From Monomorium pharaonis (lineage: Eukaryota > Arthropoda > Insecta > Hymenoptera > Formicidae), in the NCBI RefSeq assembly GCF_013373865.1, contig NC_050469.1, forward strand, positions 9,419,582-9,483,581: a DNA stretch of 64,000 bases, given 5' to 3'. This document shows positions 50,051-62,507 of the stretch, piece by piece (position 1 is the first letter of the stretch; every line of letters starts with the position of its first letter). The translations under genes were made by a program, and so were the position numbers. The notes beneath the pieces are model-generated. The model ran no database searches, was not told the DNA's origin, and saw only the letters and a list, made by a program, of their open reading frames with translations.

Positions 50051-51152
50051 GTTTAGAAAATAATGCTTTATATAAAATATATTATTTACAGATTTACACA
50101 CACCCACACACACACTTAACATTATTTATATCATTATATGACAGCATAAGAAATATGATTTAATTGATACTCTTGATTAAATATATATAACACGTACGTA
50201 ATAAAAATTAGAAGCTTTAATATAGTCTTTTTTATAGTTAGATTAAAAATATTTGTCTTTTGATAGTGTTTATACAATTGGACTAACAAAGAACGGTGAT
50301 ACAATTATATATGTTATTTATGAATTAAATTTTACTAAAAAATTAATTGCTCTTATCACGATAGAGATACAATAGGTATAACTTAATTACTTACTTGTTA
50401 GTTTAGATCTAATTAATTTTTGTCTTATCATCACCTTGGATTACTCTGTGACAATTCAAACGGTATCAGTATCACTTCGATTTTCAACTCAAGTATTTGC
50501 GTAACGAGAGAGCCACGTAGATTTTTCAACGGTGTGGGAAACGTGTATTGAGGCTCTTCTGGTAGTTTGCGCGTATCGATTTTGCCCACGAAAATCCCGC
50601 GGGAATTAAATATTTATACAGCGAATTTGGGCATGGCGTTTCGTTGAATGTGAAACGCGAGGTCGCGCGCAACCCGGAAATAGCTGGAACGAAAAGTGCA
50701 ATGAAATGTCTCGCGTTGACGTGCACGGTAATCTCGCCTCTGAAAATAGCCTCTAATCAAGAATATAAAACCAGATAGTATAAATAAAATATAATTCAAT
50801 ACTGTATATATAAAAAGAGGTTTTTCTAATTTTTATAATTTTACAATAAAAAATTATTGATTTCACACAATTCTGTTTTTATTTTAGTTTAAATTTATAT
50901 GTTTTTTAAATAATAGCTAATGTTCTGTTATTTATTTGTAATGTTATTTATATACAGTTTAAACATGACTGTATGTTTTCTTTAAAATGCATACATGTTA
51001 CGAAAAATTACAATATTAAATGGACGTTAAACGTTAAAAAATTGCATTTAGTAATTTAAACGGTAATTAAACATCTTTTTATTTGCATAAATAAATAAAT
51101 TTGATAGTGAAATCGTATTTATTGTCAATCAAATTATTATTTCAAAGAAATT

Positions 51153-51177
<25 letters not shown>
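51153..51177. repeat. (AC)n microsatellite
   Basis: Pure AC run of about 12 units. Confidence 0.96.
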
Positions 51178-51184
<7 letters not shown>

Positions 51185-51773
51185 CTCTCCCTAGCACCGT
51201 ATGAAAATAAAAACAACTGTAAATAATAATATTTGTAAATAATTATTTGTGAGCGGAGCGTTTTATTATTTTATATACAATTCTGCATGATAGTATTATC
51301 AAACTAAAAAAAAAAAAAATTAATTTCAATTATAAGAATTATTTAAGTGGGTATATGATGATGAATGGTTACAAAAAATTGATTTAACAAGAAAAATTAA
51401 AGATAAAGTAAAATGCTCAACTTAAGATATTTTAGTGCTGATTCTTTTTTATCTCTTTACAATAACATTAACAAAGAATTTGTTAAAAATATTGACTTTT
51501 AAAATATTATAATAATTAACAATAAAAAGATTATAATAATTACATAATTACAAAAATCTCTCAGTAATAATTATATTAATATTTTGAAAAAATTTTTACA
51601 GATTTTATAAAATTGTTATTTACAAAATGTTGTAAGAATAAAAAAATACTTTTTTAATAAAAAATATATATATTAATAACAATTTTGATTAAAGAAAATG
51701 TTGTTTCTTTTAGTGTTATCTTGTATTCTGTGTCGCGAGCATTTTTAAACGCCCTGCATGTACACATACATGC

Positions 51774-51805
51774 GTATGTATATGTATATGTATATGTATA
51801 TATAT
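51774..51805. repeat. (GTATAT)n short tandem repeat
   Basis: About four to five GTATAT units grading into a TA run, followed by a partly inverted ATATAC segment up to about 51,818. Confidence 0.9.
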
Positions 51806-53869
51806 AGGTATATACATATGTATAAGAACAAAATTAACAAACTGAGTTACAGTCTGCCGTCGTAAATCAAACGGTATTCGCGAGCGCAAATTTGACCAAG
51901 CACTCTATGCGACATAAATGTTTCAATTCCCAGCAGGGCAAGGCTGACATTTGTCGCACGACATTTATCGGCTGACATGAACAAAATTCACAAATTACAG
52001 TTTTCGAAGTTTATGCATGGAAATAGGAAAGAGTAGAGATTTTTTCCCTGTTACTGCACCACTCTGAGCGCGGTCAAAAGAGGCAGGGACGATTCAGGAA
52101 ATGAAACTGTAACTATACGATTTCCCTTCCACGTTTAACATTTTTGCCATAAAAGATCTATATCACCGTTATATTTGCGAATGCTCTCGAATTGGTCGCC
52201 ATATATCGCATCAGCTTTTAGTTCAGTTATTTAAATGACAGTTGAAACGTGTAAATATGGTGAGATTAACAACAAATTCTGACAAAAAATGCACAATTTC
52301 GGAGCGTTATGTGAACTTAATGGTTGCATTTTATGAAGCTATATGTATAACCCGAATTAATATTCGATTCTATTGTAAAATGTTAGAAAGTAAGTTGTAT
52401 ATTGAAATATAAAACGAAGATAACATCAGCTGTTTGCTCTCATTTTATATCTTTTTCATATTTTTGTTTTCTTCTAAAATTTACTTTTTATTGTTTATTT
52501 CTCTATATCTAATTTTTTTTTTAAGTGATTTCCGACATTTTGTAGGCTTTTATAATTGAACGATATACGATGATATTATTTTGCATTTATTTTCCTGAAG
52601 ACCAAATCATTCTCGCAACAGATAGAAGAGATAACATTTGGAGATATGATTCTCTCAACATAGCAACAATAATTTAATATACTTTTTGCGATTATTATGA
52701 TTTGTGCCGTGACGTATCATGACAAATAACGTTTGTGTTCGACGTTTTGGCAATAATTTATTTAACAAACGAATTCGGGTCATTACGAAAATGCGTGAAT
52801 TATTCACACTAGTGCTCGGAAAATGAAACGCGCAACTCCAATTCTCTTCGGTTTAATGTAATATCACGTTAACGTTTGTACATATAAAACTAACTAAAAA
52901 TACTTTACATATATGTTTTTTGGTCAGTTTTGTAAAAGTCAGCTTGAAAAAACAAATATGCGTCTAATACCAAAGTGACAATAGTACATACTAGAAATTG
53001 ACAAGGATCTATTTGTAATAAAAACTAATTTGCGTAATTAAAACTTTAAAATTATTTTGAATATTATTGATATTTATAAATTGTAAGATTTAAAAAAATC
53101 TATTTCTTAACACTTGTTGTTCAGCTTTTGCAAAATTTTCTTATTATTTTCTTAATTTCAATAGGTAAACAAAGTCTATTCTGAACATTCGTTTAAAATT
53201 GTAGTCGTAGAACAGTGATAAAACATTACGACTATGTCACGTCGAACTTGATCTTGTAATTTCACTAGTTTTTTCTCGATTCGCCATCATGACGGTCTTT
53301 TTCGTTCGTTAATCCGCGCCGTAATCGTCGAGAGTAACGCTCTAGATTATTGGAACGTCGCTCGTCTCTACTCCGCTTTCATCTCGACGAGGATTAAGAC
53401 CTTAAAGTCTTATCTTCGTAAAACACGATGCGCTATTTCGACGGTGGCTTCGAAAATCGAACTGTCTGAGAAAAATAGCATTTATTTGATCGTACGAATA
53501 GAATTTGCCTTTAATTTAGATTTGTTTATTATTGTAGCTTGATAAAACAGTTATTTTTTAAATTGTTTTATCACTTTTTTGTTATAATTGAAAATAAGCA
53601 ATTATAATTTTTATATTGATAGAACTAATGTATAAAGTTTTGTTTTCTTATAGAAGAATAGAAATAAATTATCGTATAATTGTTGCATCATATCGATATA
53701 TATATATAATATGATTGATAAATATTTTTATATTATTTTTTTTTATTACACACACATTTGATCAAAAGTTTTTTAAACAATTTTTTTTAAATGTAGAATT
53801 TCAGAAATGTGAACTTATAAGTTTAAAAATTTGAAAGAGTTTAAAGAGAAAAGTTTGAAATTTATAAGT

Positions 53870-54283
53870 TTAGGAAGCTATAGATTTTGGACATTTGATT
53901 TGTATATTTAGAACTTGACAATTTTGAGATAAAAATTTACTATTGTTATCAAAACTTTGTAGCTGAAAGTCCTCTTCTTTAGACGAAAATCTTGATGTGT
54001 TATCGCTTGCTCTGTGGCTAGCACTGCCGACGGACATTAAAACGACATCGATGTTGATTGTCGAGCCGATGTTTTGCGAGTTCTCGCATCGCCGCGTTCT
54101 CGTTGTTCGTCCGCGGAATTGATATGGAGGGAAATGAGTCTCGTCGTTACGGTCGATTTTATCGCGCTCTTTGCGCGGAACGCCGTGGTTCGTTTCTGTC
54201 TTGAAATACGAGTCACCGTACGCTCGAGTTGTACGAGAGAAATCGGAATACGGACGACACCGCGCAATCGATACTTTCTGCAC
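53870..54283 (-). CDS. Candidate ORF or terminal exon, 137 codons (low confidence)
   Basis: A minus frame is open from an upstream TGA near 54,317 to TAA at 53,870-53,872. The listed part starts at a GTG (54,283); the only internal ATG is near residue 82, so as a gene it would more likely be a spliced last exon. Composition is hydrophilic and mixed: Arg/Thr/Asp-rich in the first two thirds (one stretch reads YGDSYFKTETNHGVPRKERD), then Ser/Asn/Gln-rich. Unlike other island frames, it stays open for about 45 codons after entering AT-rich DNA. Acceptor-like CCACACAG lies just upstream but lacks a pyrimidine tract. No domain is recognised. Antisense and second minus frames are also open over the CpG-rich part. 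Confidence 0.22.
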   Translation of the reverse strand: MQKVSIARCRPYSDFSRTTRAYGDSYFKTETNHGVPRKERDKIDRNDETHFPPYQFRGRTTRTRRCENSQNIGSTINIDVVLMSVGSASHRASDNTSRFSSKEEDFQLQSFDNNSKFLSQNCQVLNIQIKCPKSIAS

Positions 54284-54317
54284 TGTGTGGTTAAGTTTAA
54301 TGTGCCTCTCGTTATGT

Positions 54318-56040
54318 CAATTACTGTCTTTTTAAGTGAAATCGCTCGGCTTGATCCATCCTGCCATTCGATCTTATTTTTAATTCTTCTAAGATCTTTT
54401 AGGCTACATAAAATTTATTATATTTAAAATAAAATATTTTGTAATAAAAAAATTTGAGATTTGTGTGTGTGCGCTCTGTCTTTAAAATATTATTTATTCT
54501 CATTTTTTAGAGGCATTATTAAGCAATCTTAAATATGTGAGAAATATTCAGAGATAGAACATATGATTTAACATACTTATATACATATTTCATATTTAAA
54601 TTCTTTAATTCACAAAAATATTTACAAATCAAATAAAAAATACTGTCTTAAAATTATATAATGTAAGTATAAATTTAAAGTAAATTATTTAAAGAAGTAT
54701 ATAGAATAAAATATAATAATACAATAAAATATAAATATAAAATAATTATAGTACACATGATAAGAAATAACAAATAAATCTAGAGCTAAATACCTAATGA
54801 CTGCATTTTAATTTCTTTTTGTTGATGATTTATTTTGTACTTGTCTTTATTTTTTCGAGTACAATTCTTGTTGATTATGTAATATCTGCAGTTAGAGACG
54901 AGAATGCAGCTGTTCAGAAACGGAATATGATCTTTTAATCGAGACCGTTGCAAAAGCATTGAGAGCACTGCGAGTCGCAGTTGACGAGAAAGTTTGCCGT
55001 GAAATTTTTTCAATTAAAAACCGTCAGTGCGTACTGTCCACCGAGCGTTGTCGGTAGAGAATAGGGAGCGAGGGAGCACTTTTAATTACTGCGGCGTCGT
55101 AACGCATGGCCCGCTTCGGTATAAGACCCGGCTAGAAAAATTCCGACGGCAGCTGCGAACGAATCTCTCGCGACATGACGAGAGCCGGAGCAACACGGGA
55201 GAAGGAATCTGCAGAAATTAAATGGGAAAAGCATATTGCTCACAGTTGTATTTCTATGGTTGTAGTTTTTAATTAGATTAGGAAATCGCAACACGAAGAT
55301 ATACAGAACCTTGCTTCTCTAATTAATTTCACTTTTGAGTAATCTGTCGTTAATCGATTGTCGAATGACGCTGAAATATTTCTTGTGAATGTTCAATCAC
55401 GTCGAAATTGGATCCGTTGCAATTATAATACAAATGTAAATGATAAAATCTTTATTATAATTATTAATGCACAAATTCATTCATTTAACAATGCTAAATA
55501 ATATTTAATTTAATTTAATTGCATAATACTGAAAGAAAGTTATAAGAAGAGTTTGTGAAGCGATTGATTAAATTGAGAAAAAGTTAAACTAAATGAAAGA
55601 ATTCAAATTTATTGAAGAATTTATAGTTAATGAAAAAGTATATTATATGTACAGAAAAAGTTAGTATTAATTCAACAATCAATCATTGTTTTATATAAGA
55701 AGAAATATAAAATATTATTTAAAATGATTTGATAATCTTAAATTTTAATAAAACATTATATTTTTATTTTAATATTATAATGGTTGTTTAAGTAGTACAA
55801 TATGTAATACAATGTGTAATTGTTTTAATAATAATAATATTAAAAGATTGTAACTCTAATTGTTTGAAAATATCTATTGTTTAATCCAATGAGCAAGTCT
55901 GTTTAAGATAAATAAGTTTTTTAAAGATTTGATATTCTTGTTTATACGACAATAATTCTAGATGACTTGAGACTAATTTTTTTGTATACTTTATTAATAT
56001 CGTTTTACCGGAGAAAAATTAAAATGCTAATCGTTTAAGC
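54318..56040. other. Non-coding stretch, AT-rich with a CpG island at 54.88-55.42 kb
   Basis: 54,430-54,880 and 55,430-56,030 are very AT-rich. The island has overlapping short frames (54,786-55,294) without motifs. Confidence 0.55.
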
Positions 56041-56560
56041 ACCAATTTGCTCTGAGAAACGCAAAGGTATCGAGTCTTTAATGGACGCGCGTGGTGGTAG
56101 ATGGTCGGAAGAGGCGGTTTCTGAAAACGTATCGCGACGCCGTTTAAAGGAGGAGGGGGCCAGAACGCGTATTTATAGCGGATGACGGAGATCGTCACGT
56201 GGGAATGGACGCGCGGCGTCCATTGACGCGATAAATGTCGCCGTCGGCCATTAACGGCGCTCGCCTTGCCTCATAATCAATGGGAGAGCCCGACGGCAAC
56301 TCTCGGGCACCTCTCGGGGTCTCCCCGGGGCTCCACCCCGGGGCTTCCCCGCCTCATGTCCCTCGTTTCCCGCACTCTCCGTCAACCACCGCGCACGACA
56401 AATTAATTCTCTCCGTTTTTCTGCCTTCCAATTACCGTTACCGCTGCTACCGGATCACGTTGTCTACCCCGAAGAAGAGAGTCGAGCATTTGGGACGTTA
56501 GAGTGAATCCACTCGTCAGGCTTTTAGGAGAGTGGGAAATGGCGTCGTAATGCTTGTTCG
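56041..56560. other. CpG-rich island with palindromes and CCCCGGGG words
   Basis: Dense in CG. It contains a perfect 7-bp inverted pair TGGACGC-GCG-GCGTCCA (56,206-56,222), CCCCGGGG twice (about 56,321-56,344) and GCCCGA...TCGGGC (about 56,288-56,308). A 73-codon + frame (56,280-56,501) has no motif. It looks more like regulatory DNA than coding DNA. Confidence 0.45.
56196..56205 (+). promoter_or_regulatory. Overlapping E-box and Su(H)-like motif
   Basis: CACGTGGGAA combines the E-box CACGTG with CGTGGGAA, a high-affinity-type Su(H)/CSL word. Such overlaps occur in Notch-responsive and bHLH-repressor-responsive enhancers. Here only the motif and its CpG-rich setting are visible. Confidence 0.3.
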
Positions 56561-57297
56561 CGACGCCGTATTTTGTTATCGGAATAATGAAAAGAGCAGA
56601 AAGTTTAGATTATATAAATGATCATATTCTGCTAATAACGGATCAATTTTAATTGATGGGGCTGATTTCACTTCGATATTTTGAAAAATATTTTAATAGG
56701 ATGATTCTGCTGTATTTATTAAGTTTAAGAGAAACTAATCACAGGACAAATCCGAAATGTAGATCATTTATTAAGCAGGAAACTGCGATGAAGGAGGAAG
56801 CGATGAAAGAGGGATCTTCTCTGAGCTTTGACTCGCGTTTGACTTTAACGAGATAATAGCCGCACGATTACGCGTTTAATTCTCCACGCTTAAGATGCGC
56901 GTCGGCGATAAGACGTGACAAATATTGGCCATAACTACGCTCATAACAACCGCCCGCTGCGCCGACGCGCCGGGCTTGTGGCGAACGATGACTCCGATGA
57001 GGAGGAACCGAACACAGGTGTGAAGAAAAAAAGAGCATGCGGAGCGCAAGCACGTGCGCGCCTTCCTCCAGAAGAAAATGAGAGCGGAAACCTGTTTTGA
57101 ACCTGAATCCTGTTCAGGTGTCGTCAACTCTGTACTCATATCGATCGTTTTTTAAATGTATATCCTCTTATCCATTCTCCGACATTCGCGCGATTTAGAA
57201 AATGTAACTGTTTCTATATTGTCGTAATAAAATAAATGCAAAAATAGAGTGAATATATGGAAGAGCTAAGTCACACGCTGTTATACAAAGTCGTGCA
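56561..57297. other. Non-coding stretch with a GC-rich patch at 56.85-57.13 kb
   Basis: 56,560-56,850 is of mixed composition. 56,876-57,139 has a minus ATG frame of 87 codons with a hydrophobic middle and a plus frame of 61 codons with an acidic DDSDEEE patch. They are antisense to each other and neither is recognised. 57,140-57,297 is AT-rich. Confidence 0.5.
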
Positions 57298-57609
57298 ATG
57301 GTAATATCAGATAAATTTTTATGTTTTGGTATACATACGAGATGTGCTATGAATTTGATAGTACGATTTAAGTTTATGCATGAATTTTCATGTATTATTA
57401 AATTACAACAGTGTAATAGTGCGTTTTTAAAATTTCATTGTTTTTACAAATGTTTGCTTTTTCTTTTAAAATGTGGAGATAACCGAGAAAATATTAAAAA
57501 TATGAATCTTGAATTAATTGAATTACTTTTTATTAGGCAGAAACTTGTTATACTTGTTATTACTTTGACAAATCTAGTCAAATGCAACATTGTTTTTTTA
57601 AGTCTTTAA
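57298..57609 (+). CDS. Unassigned ATG-initiated ORF in AT-rich DNA, 103 codons (weak)
   Basis: ATG at 57,298 to TAA at 57,607-57,609 in DNA of roughly 28% GC, where a frame this long is less expected than in the CpG islands. The product is rich in Leu, Ile, Phe, Lys, Asn and Cys, with two hydrophobic stretches (about residues 50-57 and 78-102). That composition follows from base composition and gives no family. A fragment of a degenerate membrane protein cannot be excluded. Confidence 0.1.
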   Translation: MVISDKFLCFGIHTRCAMNLIVRFKFMHEFSCIIKLQQCNSAFLKFHCFYKCLLFLLKCGDNRENIKNMNLELIELLFIRQKLVILVITLTNLVKCNIVFLSL

Positions 57610-59206
57610 TTTGAATTTTATAAATGGTATTAAAAACATTGCTTAATGCTTTTAAAAGATATTTATTCTGTTTATAACACAACATTGCTTTATCTTTGTC
57701 GAGAAAGGAATAATCATGTTAGTGTAATTTTACACAATAATTAATGGTTATTAGTTGTGGGAATTTATAAAAGAAGGAAATGTAAATTAAGAGGAATAAA
57801 ACTTTTAAAAGTAGGGAAACTTTAAAGTCCCGATGGTCTATAAAGAGTTAATATAATATGATGTGACAAAGCTTATATGACGTCGTAATATTATGTCCCT
57901 AGTTTAATCCGCGTAAGCGATTCGAAGTCCGGACAAAAGAGCGCGAAGGACTTTTTCCGGGTTACCCCGGGGCTAGGCAAGAAATTCAAGCCGACCGTGA
58001 ACCATGTACGTGGAAATTAACAGCTTAACTTGGTTACCTAAGAAGAGCTCCAGGTAGTCCCTTGAAAGTGCCACGCGTTCGCGAGCTCGACCCGGAAATT
58101 CGCCGGAGCACGACGGCGAAACTTAACCCATTATATTTCTCCGCACCCCGCCGACCGACCTCCGCCTCCTCCTACCATATCCTCTCCGCAATATCTGCGT
58201 CATTATTTCCTCCGCGCCGTATAATCTCGTGTGACACATCCCGAGACTTTGGCTGGCCTTTCACAATTGGCTGTAGACGTAATTTTGTTTGAAGCATCGA
58301 GCAGATAATCAAAATATGTTATATCGTTTTAACCTCATTTTTACGGATAAAATATTAATGTCTTACAACAGGAAATTCTGTTCGTTTAATGTTTTACAGA
58401 ATGATTGTTTTACAGAAGTTTTACGGACAGTATAATATCGTTTGCGAACTTTTTGGTTTTTACGTATTAAATAGGTTTTACATAATAATAATAATGTGTC
58501 TTCAAGTTATAACGTCAATCTAGACAAGCAAAAAAGTTTGTTGTTTGTTGTACGTCTCAATTCTTTAGTTTAATTTCGAGTTGTAGCATCGACTCATCTC
58601 GGTCCTCGCGAGACCTTATTTTTCTCGCTCCAAAAATCCTCTCTGCCGCAATCAGACTGCAATCTCTACAAAGGGGAACCGGCAACGAAGCTCGCGATAA
58701 AAATTCGCAGCAAGCGGCAATAAAGCGCATCAAGCCGCGGCAGCTAATTGCCGCGGTCGGCAATAATCGGCCGCGCGCCACCACGAGCGGCGGGCCATTA
58801 TTTTTACGACGAGGATGATATTGTCCATTTATTTAGCAGAGCTTGGCGCAGCGCAGCGCATCGTGGCGCTTCGCTGCCGATACGACCGTCCGTGTTAACC
58901 CGTGGCGCGACGGTAATGGTCGTATAAATTCCACGCTATTTCCCGCAGTAACGCGACAACTCCATTCCGACGATTCCTCCCCGCGTGGTAGCTCTGATAT
59001 GCGCGCAGCGCTTTCGCCGATCCATAATTTTCAGTGTGATTAATAAGAGGAAAGGAAACAGAATAATTACTAAATCTTGTTTAACCAAGCAAGGAAACGA
59101 AGAATGATAATGGCTGGAGACATTTAACTTTAAGAAGAAAGAATACAGCATTATCCAGAGAAGCGTATTTTTATAAATAATTAATCAAGGTTCTTTAAGG
59201 AAGACT
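57610..59206. other. Non-coding stretch with islands at 57.89-58.29 and 58.56-59.04 kb
   Basis: 57,900-58,290 is CpG-rich and contains CCGGGTTACCCCGGGGC-type words. 58,560-59,040 is CpG-rich with GCGCAGCGCAGCGCA-type short repetition near 58,847-58,860. Frames at 58,062-58,292, 58,557-58,784 and 58,843-59,043 are unsupported. Confidence 0.55.
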
Positions 59207-59230
59207 GCTACAAGCTACACTGCTTGTAGC
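59207..59230. repeat. Perfect hairpin, 9-bp stem, 6-nt loop
   Basis: GCTACAAGC (59,207-59,215) and GCTTGTAGC (59,222-59,230) flank TACACT. An additional TCGTAG follows. Isolated; no known RNA is recognised. Confidence 0.8.
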
Positions 59231-62200
59231 TCGTAGTATCAAAGCTTTTAGGTCGTAATATTTCACAGTACAAAAGTCGCGCTATTATTGTAGAAATTTT
59301 GATTCACTAACTTTGTGTGGTTTCTTAAGTTCTTAACGAAACATTGTTCCTTCCTTAAACTATAAACTTAGGTAACTATAGGCTGCTACGGTACCTCTAG
59401 GAGACAAATCTCTTTGAAGGAGTATTAGAGAAACCAAAGTTAACAAAGTAATATCACGTTACACAAAATCACGTTTCGCGAAATTGTGAATATATAAAAT
59501 TTAAGGAAATTGATGGCTAATAAATACATGTCCTTGTGGCAATAATTAAGATCGACGTAATGAAGGCCGGTATGCCGCAAAAGAGACACGTAAGAAGCCG
59601 ACAGAAATAATTACAGTGGAAGTGTATGCGTGGGTTGAGAAATTACGAGGAAACGCTTATTAACCGCGAGAAGAACTGCGCGAGCGATAGGAATGGGCAG
59701 GATTCAAGATTTACATTCAAGATACAGGATTTAATTGTTTTTATTAATGAATTGACTATATATATAAAAAAATGATGCTTACATATTTACGTACATGCAT
59801 TTATTATATTCGGTTGATAGTAACATTCTGGTCGACGTATGAAATAAATTTCGTAAAGTGTATAAGTGGTACAGACTTGGAAAATCTTTCTTAAATTTTA
59901 TTCTCTTATTCTAAATACATACACATTTAATAACAATTTATGAAAATATATAAAATATTTTTTTGTCAAATTTTTTCTGATTTTGAAAAAATAAAAGTTT
60001 AGAAATAAACACTTTTGATTCCTTTTTTACGTTATAAAAATTTCAACTTGTTTAAATCTCATCTTAACCGTTATGAGCCACTCTATTAATTAAAATGAAG
60101 ACAATTAGGGTCTCTCAAAATACTTCTGGCACCGGTTAGACGATGTCGAAATTTAGATCTGGCGTTCAGCGTGTTAATTACTCACAGCTATTTTATCGTA
60201 GCCCCTGGCTCTCATCGGCGAAAGAGACTAGGAGAGACCGCCATCATATTCATCAGAATCGTAAATTTGCTACACGAATGGTTTAATGCAATAAGCTACG
60301 TAAGATGGTATTTATACGTGTGCAAAATATCTTTTTTTTTGCTAATCTGTAGATAAATTTTATTATATCTTTCGAGAGATGTAGTAAATAACGTATATAT
60401 ATTTACATTATTGTCTTTATACAGTTTGTTACTCTTTGCTCAGGTAAATATTATTTTATAAATGCAGATTATTTTTTTTACCAGCGACTCATAATTAATG
60501 ACATATTTTTATAATTAAGTTGTGATTACAACTCACTGTAAAATTTTTATGCAAACCGGATTAAAAACTGAGAAATTAAATTTTATATATACTTGTATTT
60601 CTTTAAATACAGAAAAATACAGGAAGGAGTAACATGCACGTTTACACGTTAATTTTAGTTTCCAGTAGCAAGGTTAAAGCTCTTGAACGCTACCGTAATT
60701 CGAGCTTTTTCTATCGTGTTTCTTTTTAAGAGGCGCCTTCGCAAATTTTTTTAATGGATCCCGTTTCCTCGCTTACGCGAAGCTCGTAGAGATATAGCCG
60801 GAGTGCATTCAGCGGCGCTTAATAACGGGCGAGCTTTGCACGCGCGGACGAAGCACGTGAGGGTGAACATTTCGAAAAATATGGATGAGGCGCGCTTCGA
60901 CTCACCATGCACGGGCACTGTTTAAACAGTGGCCGACGCTATTTGCATGTAATTACCACGTCGACGATTTAACATTAGCAACGCTGCATTTATACAGCGC
61001 CGTTGCGCCGTCCGTCACGCTCCGCTCGCGTCTCGCTTCGTCGCGGACTTATGCATCCTGGACTATTTGAAATGTCTATCATGTCAAAAGTCTACTGCAG
61101 ACATTGACTAAATTTGCAATAATGTACATTATCAAGAGTAAATTGGAGGAACAATAAATCGAAATTCAGTTTATGTATTAAAATTAATATTTGTTGGAGA
61201 ATTTGATAAATGCTGGATATTTTTAGAAGATACAAGTGTATACAATTATTTATTTGAAGACTGTAGTTTTACATATTCACTATATATTCAATTTATCCTG
61301 ATCTGTTTCCTAAACACTTCTTTTTTTAAACTCTTTTACTTTTACATTGTGTTTGATCTTTTAATATCCGTATGAATGTTGTTGCTTCAACTAAATTTAT
61401 CAATTATTAAAGTAAATTCAATGTTCAGAAACTTGGTGAACGTAACATTACCACTTTTATGAACTATATATTCTTTTCGTCCGGTATTTAGCTTTAGGCT
61501 CTAGACTACTCTAGAGCTCTTCACGCAATTAACGCCGCGTTGATTTTCCGGCGTGATAAGCCCGCTTGAAATTCCCGTCTCTCGCTGGCGCAAGTTCTCG
61601 CCGATCGGCGAGTGGTGCGGGGCGAAGCGTCTCGATAAACTCGCCTCGTTATTGATTTATTTGGGTGCTTAATATGTATTACCGGCGTTATTCCGGGGTC
61701 GACTCGCGTGATGCGGCGCGGCGCGGTAATTCCCGTTCCGGCAAGGAGTTACGATCTCGGGCTCGTCGTTATAAGCGAGCTCGCAGTTGGACTGCAGTTG
61801 GCCGCCACTGCAATTCCGACCGATCAATTTTACCGAGGAACCGCGCTCGATTTTCTCTTTTCCCGTCGACACGAACTCGCGTCAAGAAGTCTTTTGGACA
61901 CGATCGTCGCCCGCCGCTAATTTTAAGCAGCTCGTACAATTGGTCGAACCGCGAATCCGCTCATTGACCGGTGCAGCTGTTATGAGAATCTCAATGAGAC
62001 GAGCGACGCCGGCAGGTGTGACCCTTTCATTCTCCTATCCCGTCCCTTCTTTCTCCATTCTCTATGTACTTTGTCTATTTTTCGCTGTTGATCCGCGGCA
62101 AGCTCGTAACTTCGTTCGAACCGTCGTATTTATAACTCGGGGGAATGATGTACGGGGGGCATCGGCGACCGTCCCGAGAAGCCACCGAGGTCAACGACGA

Positions 62201-62333
62201 CCTCGTGGATGGATGAACGACCGACGGCGAGAGAAATCACTGTCTGGATACTGGACACTACCATGAATCTTGGGAGAGCGTCGAAACTTTCGTTTGTTTT
62301 GAATACCCTTTTATTTGTTTTTTATTACATTAT
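59231..62333. other. Non-coding stretch with islands at 60.67-61.07 and 61.49-62.28 kb
   Basis: 59,720-60,120 and 61,080-61,440 are AT-rich. 61,499-61,516 is a perfect 7-bp hairpin (CTCTAGA...TCTAGAG). 61,540-62,270 is strongly CpG-rich, with frames of 100, 70 and 159 codons (+) and 67 codons (-) open together and no motif. I call no gene here. Confidence 0.5.
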
Positions 62334-62430
62334 GGCTGTGCTTCAAAATTGCTTTTAGTACTGAAAATCTACAGTTTCCGTTACGTACACTATAGATTTT
62401 CAGTACTGACAGCAATTTTGAAACACAGCC
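62334..62430. mobile_element. 97-bp near-perfect hairpin element flanked by TAT
   Basis: Arms of 42 bp (62,334-62,375 and 62,389-62,430) are complementary at 38 of 42 positions around a 13-nt loop. The ends read GGCTGTG...CACAGCC. TAT lies immediately outside both ends, consistent with a 3-bp target duplication. It has no coding capacity. This compact form fits a MITE. The fold is also in the size range of a microRNA-like or small-RNA-producing hairpin if transcribed. Confidence 0.85.
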
Positions 62431-62460
62431 TATGTATGAAATTTTTATATAAGATGGCGT

Positions 62461-62462
<2 letters not shown>

Positions 62463-62500
<38 letters not shown>
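62463..62500. repeat. (TC)n microsatellite followed by a T run
   Basis: Uninterrupted TC run of about 19 units, then seven T. It lies 33 bp after the 97-bp hairpin element. Confidence 0.96.

Positions 62501-62507
<7 letters not shown>

Larger units (their letters stand above)
50051..53869. other. Long AT-rich stretch without a supported gene
   Basis: Mostly AT-rich. 50,450-50,760 and 53,220-53,500 are mild CpG-containing islands; 51,850-52,330 is of mixed composition. Short minus frames at 50,526-50,799 have no motif. 53,540-53,573 is a perfect 10-bp hairpin (TGATAAAACA...TGTTTTATCA). I see nothing else of note across about 3.8 kb apart from the two microsatellites listed next. Confidence 0.55.

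Noticed and set aside
56876..57139. Hydrophobic minus frame resembling membrane segments, and antisense acidic frame
   Set aside because: They are mirror images of the same bases; no ordered membrane topology or family is recognised.
61787..62266. 159-codon plus frame, with 100- and 70-codon frames beside it
   Set aside because: Three plus frames and one minus frame are open together over the island, so openness reflects composition. No domain was seen.
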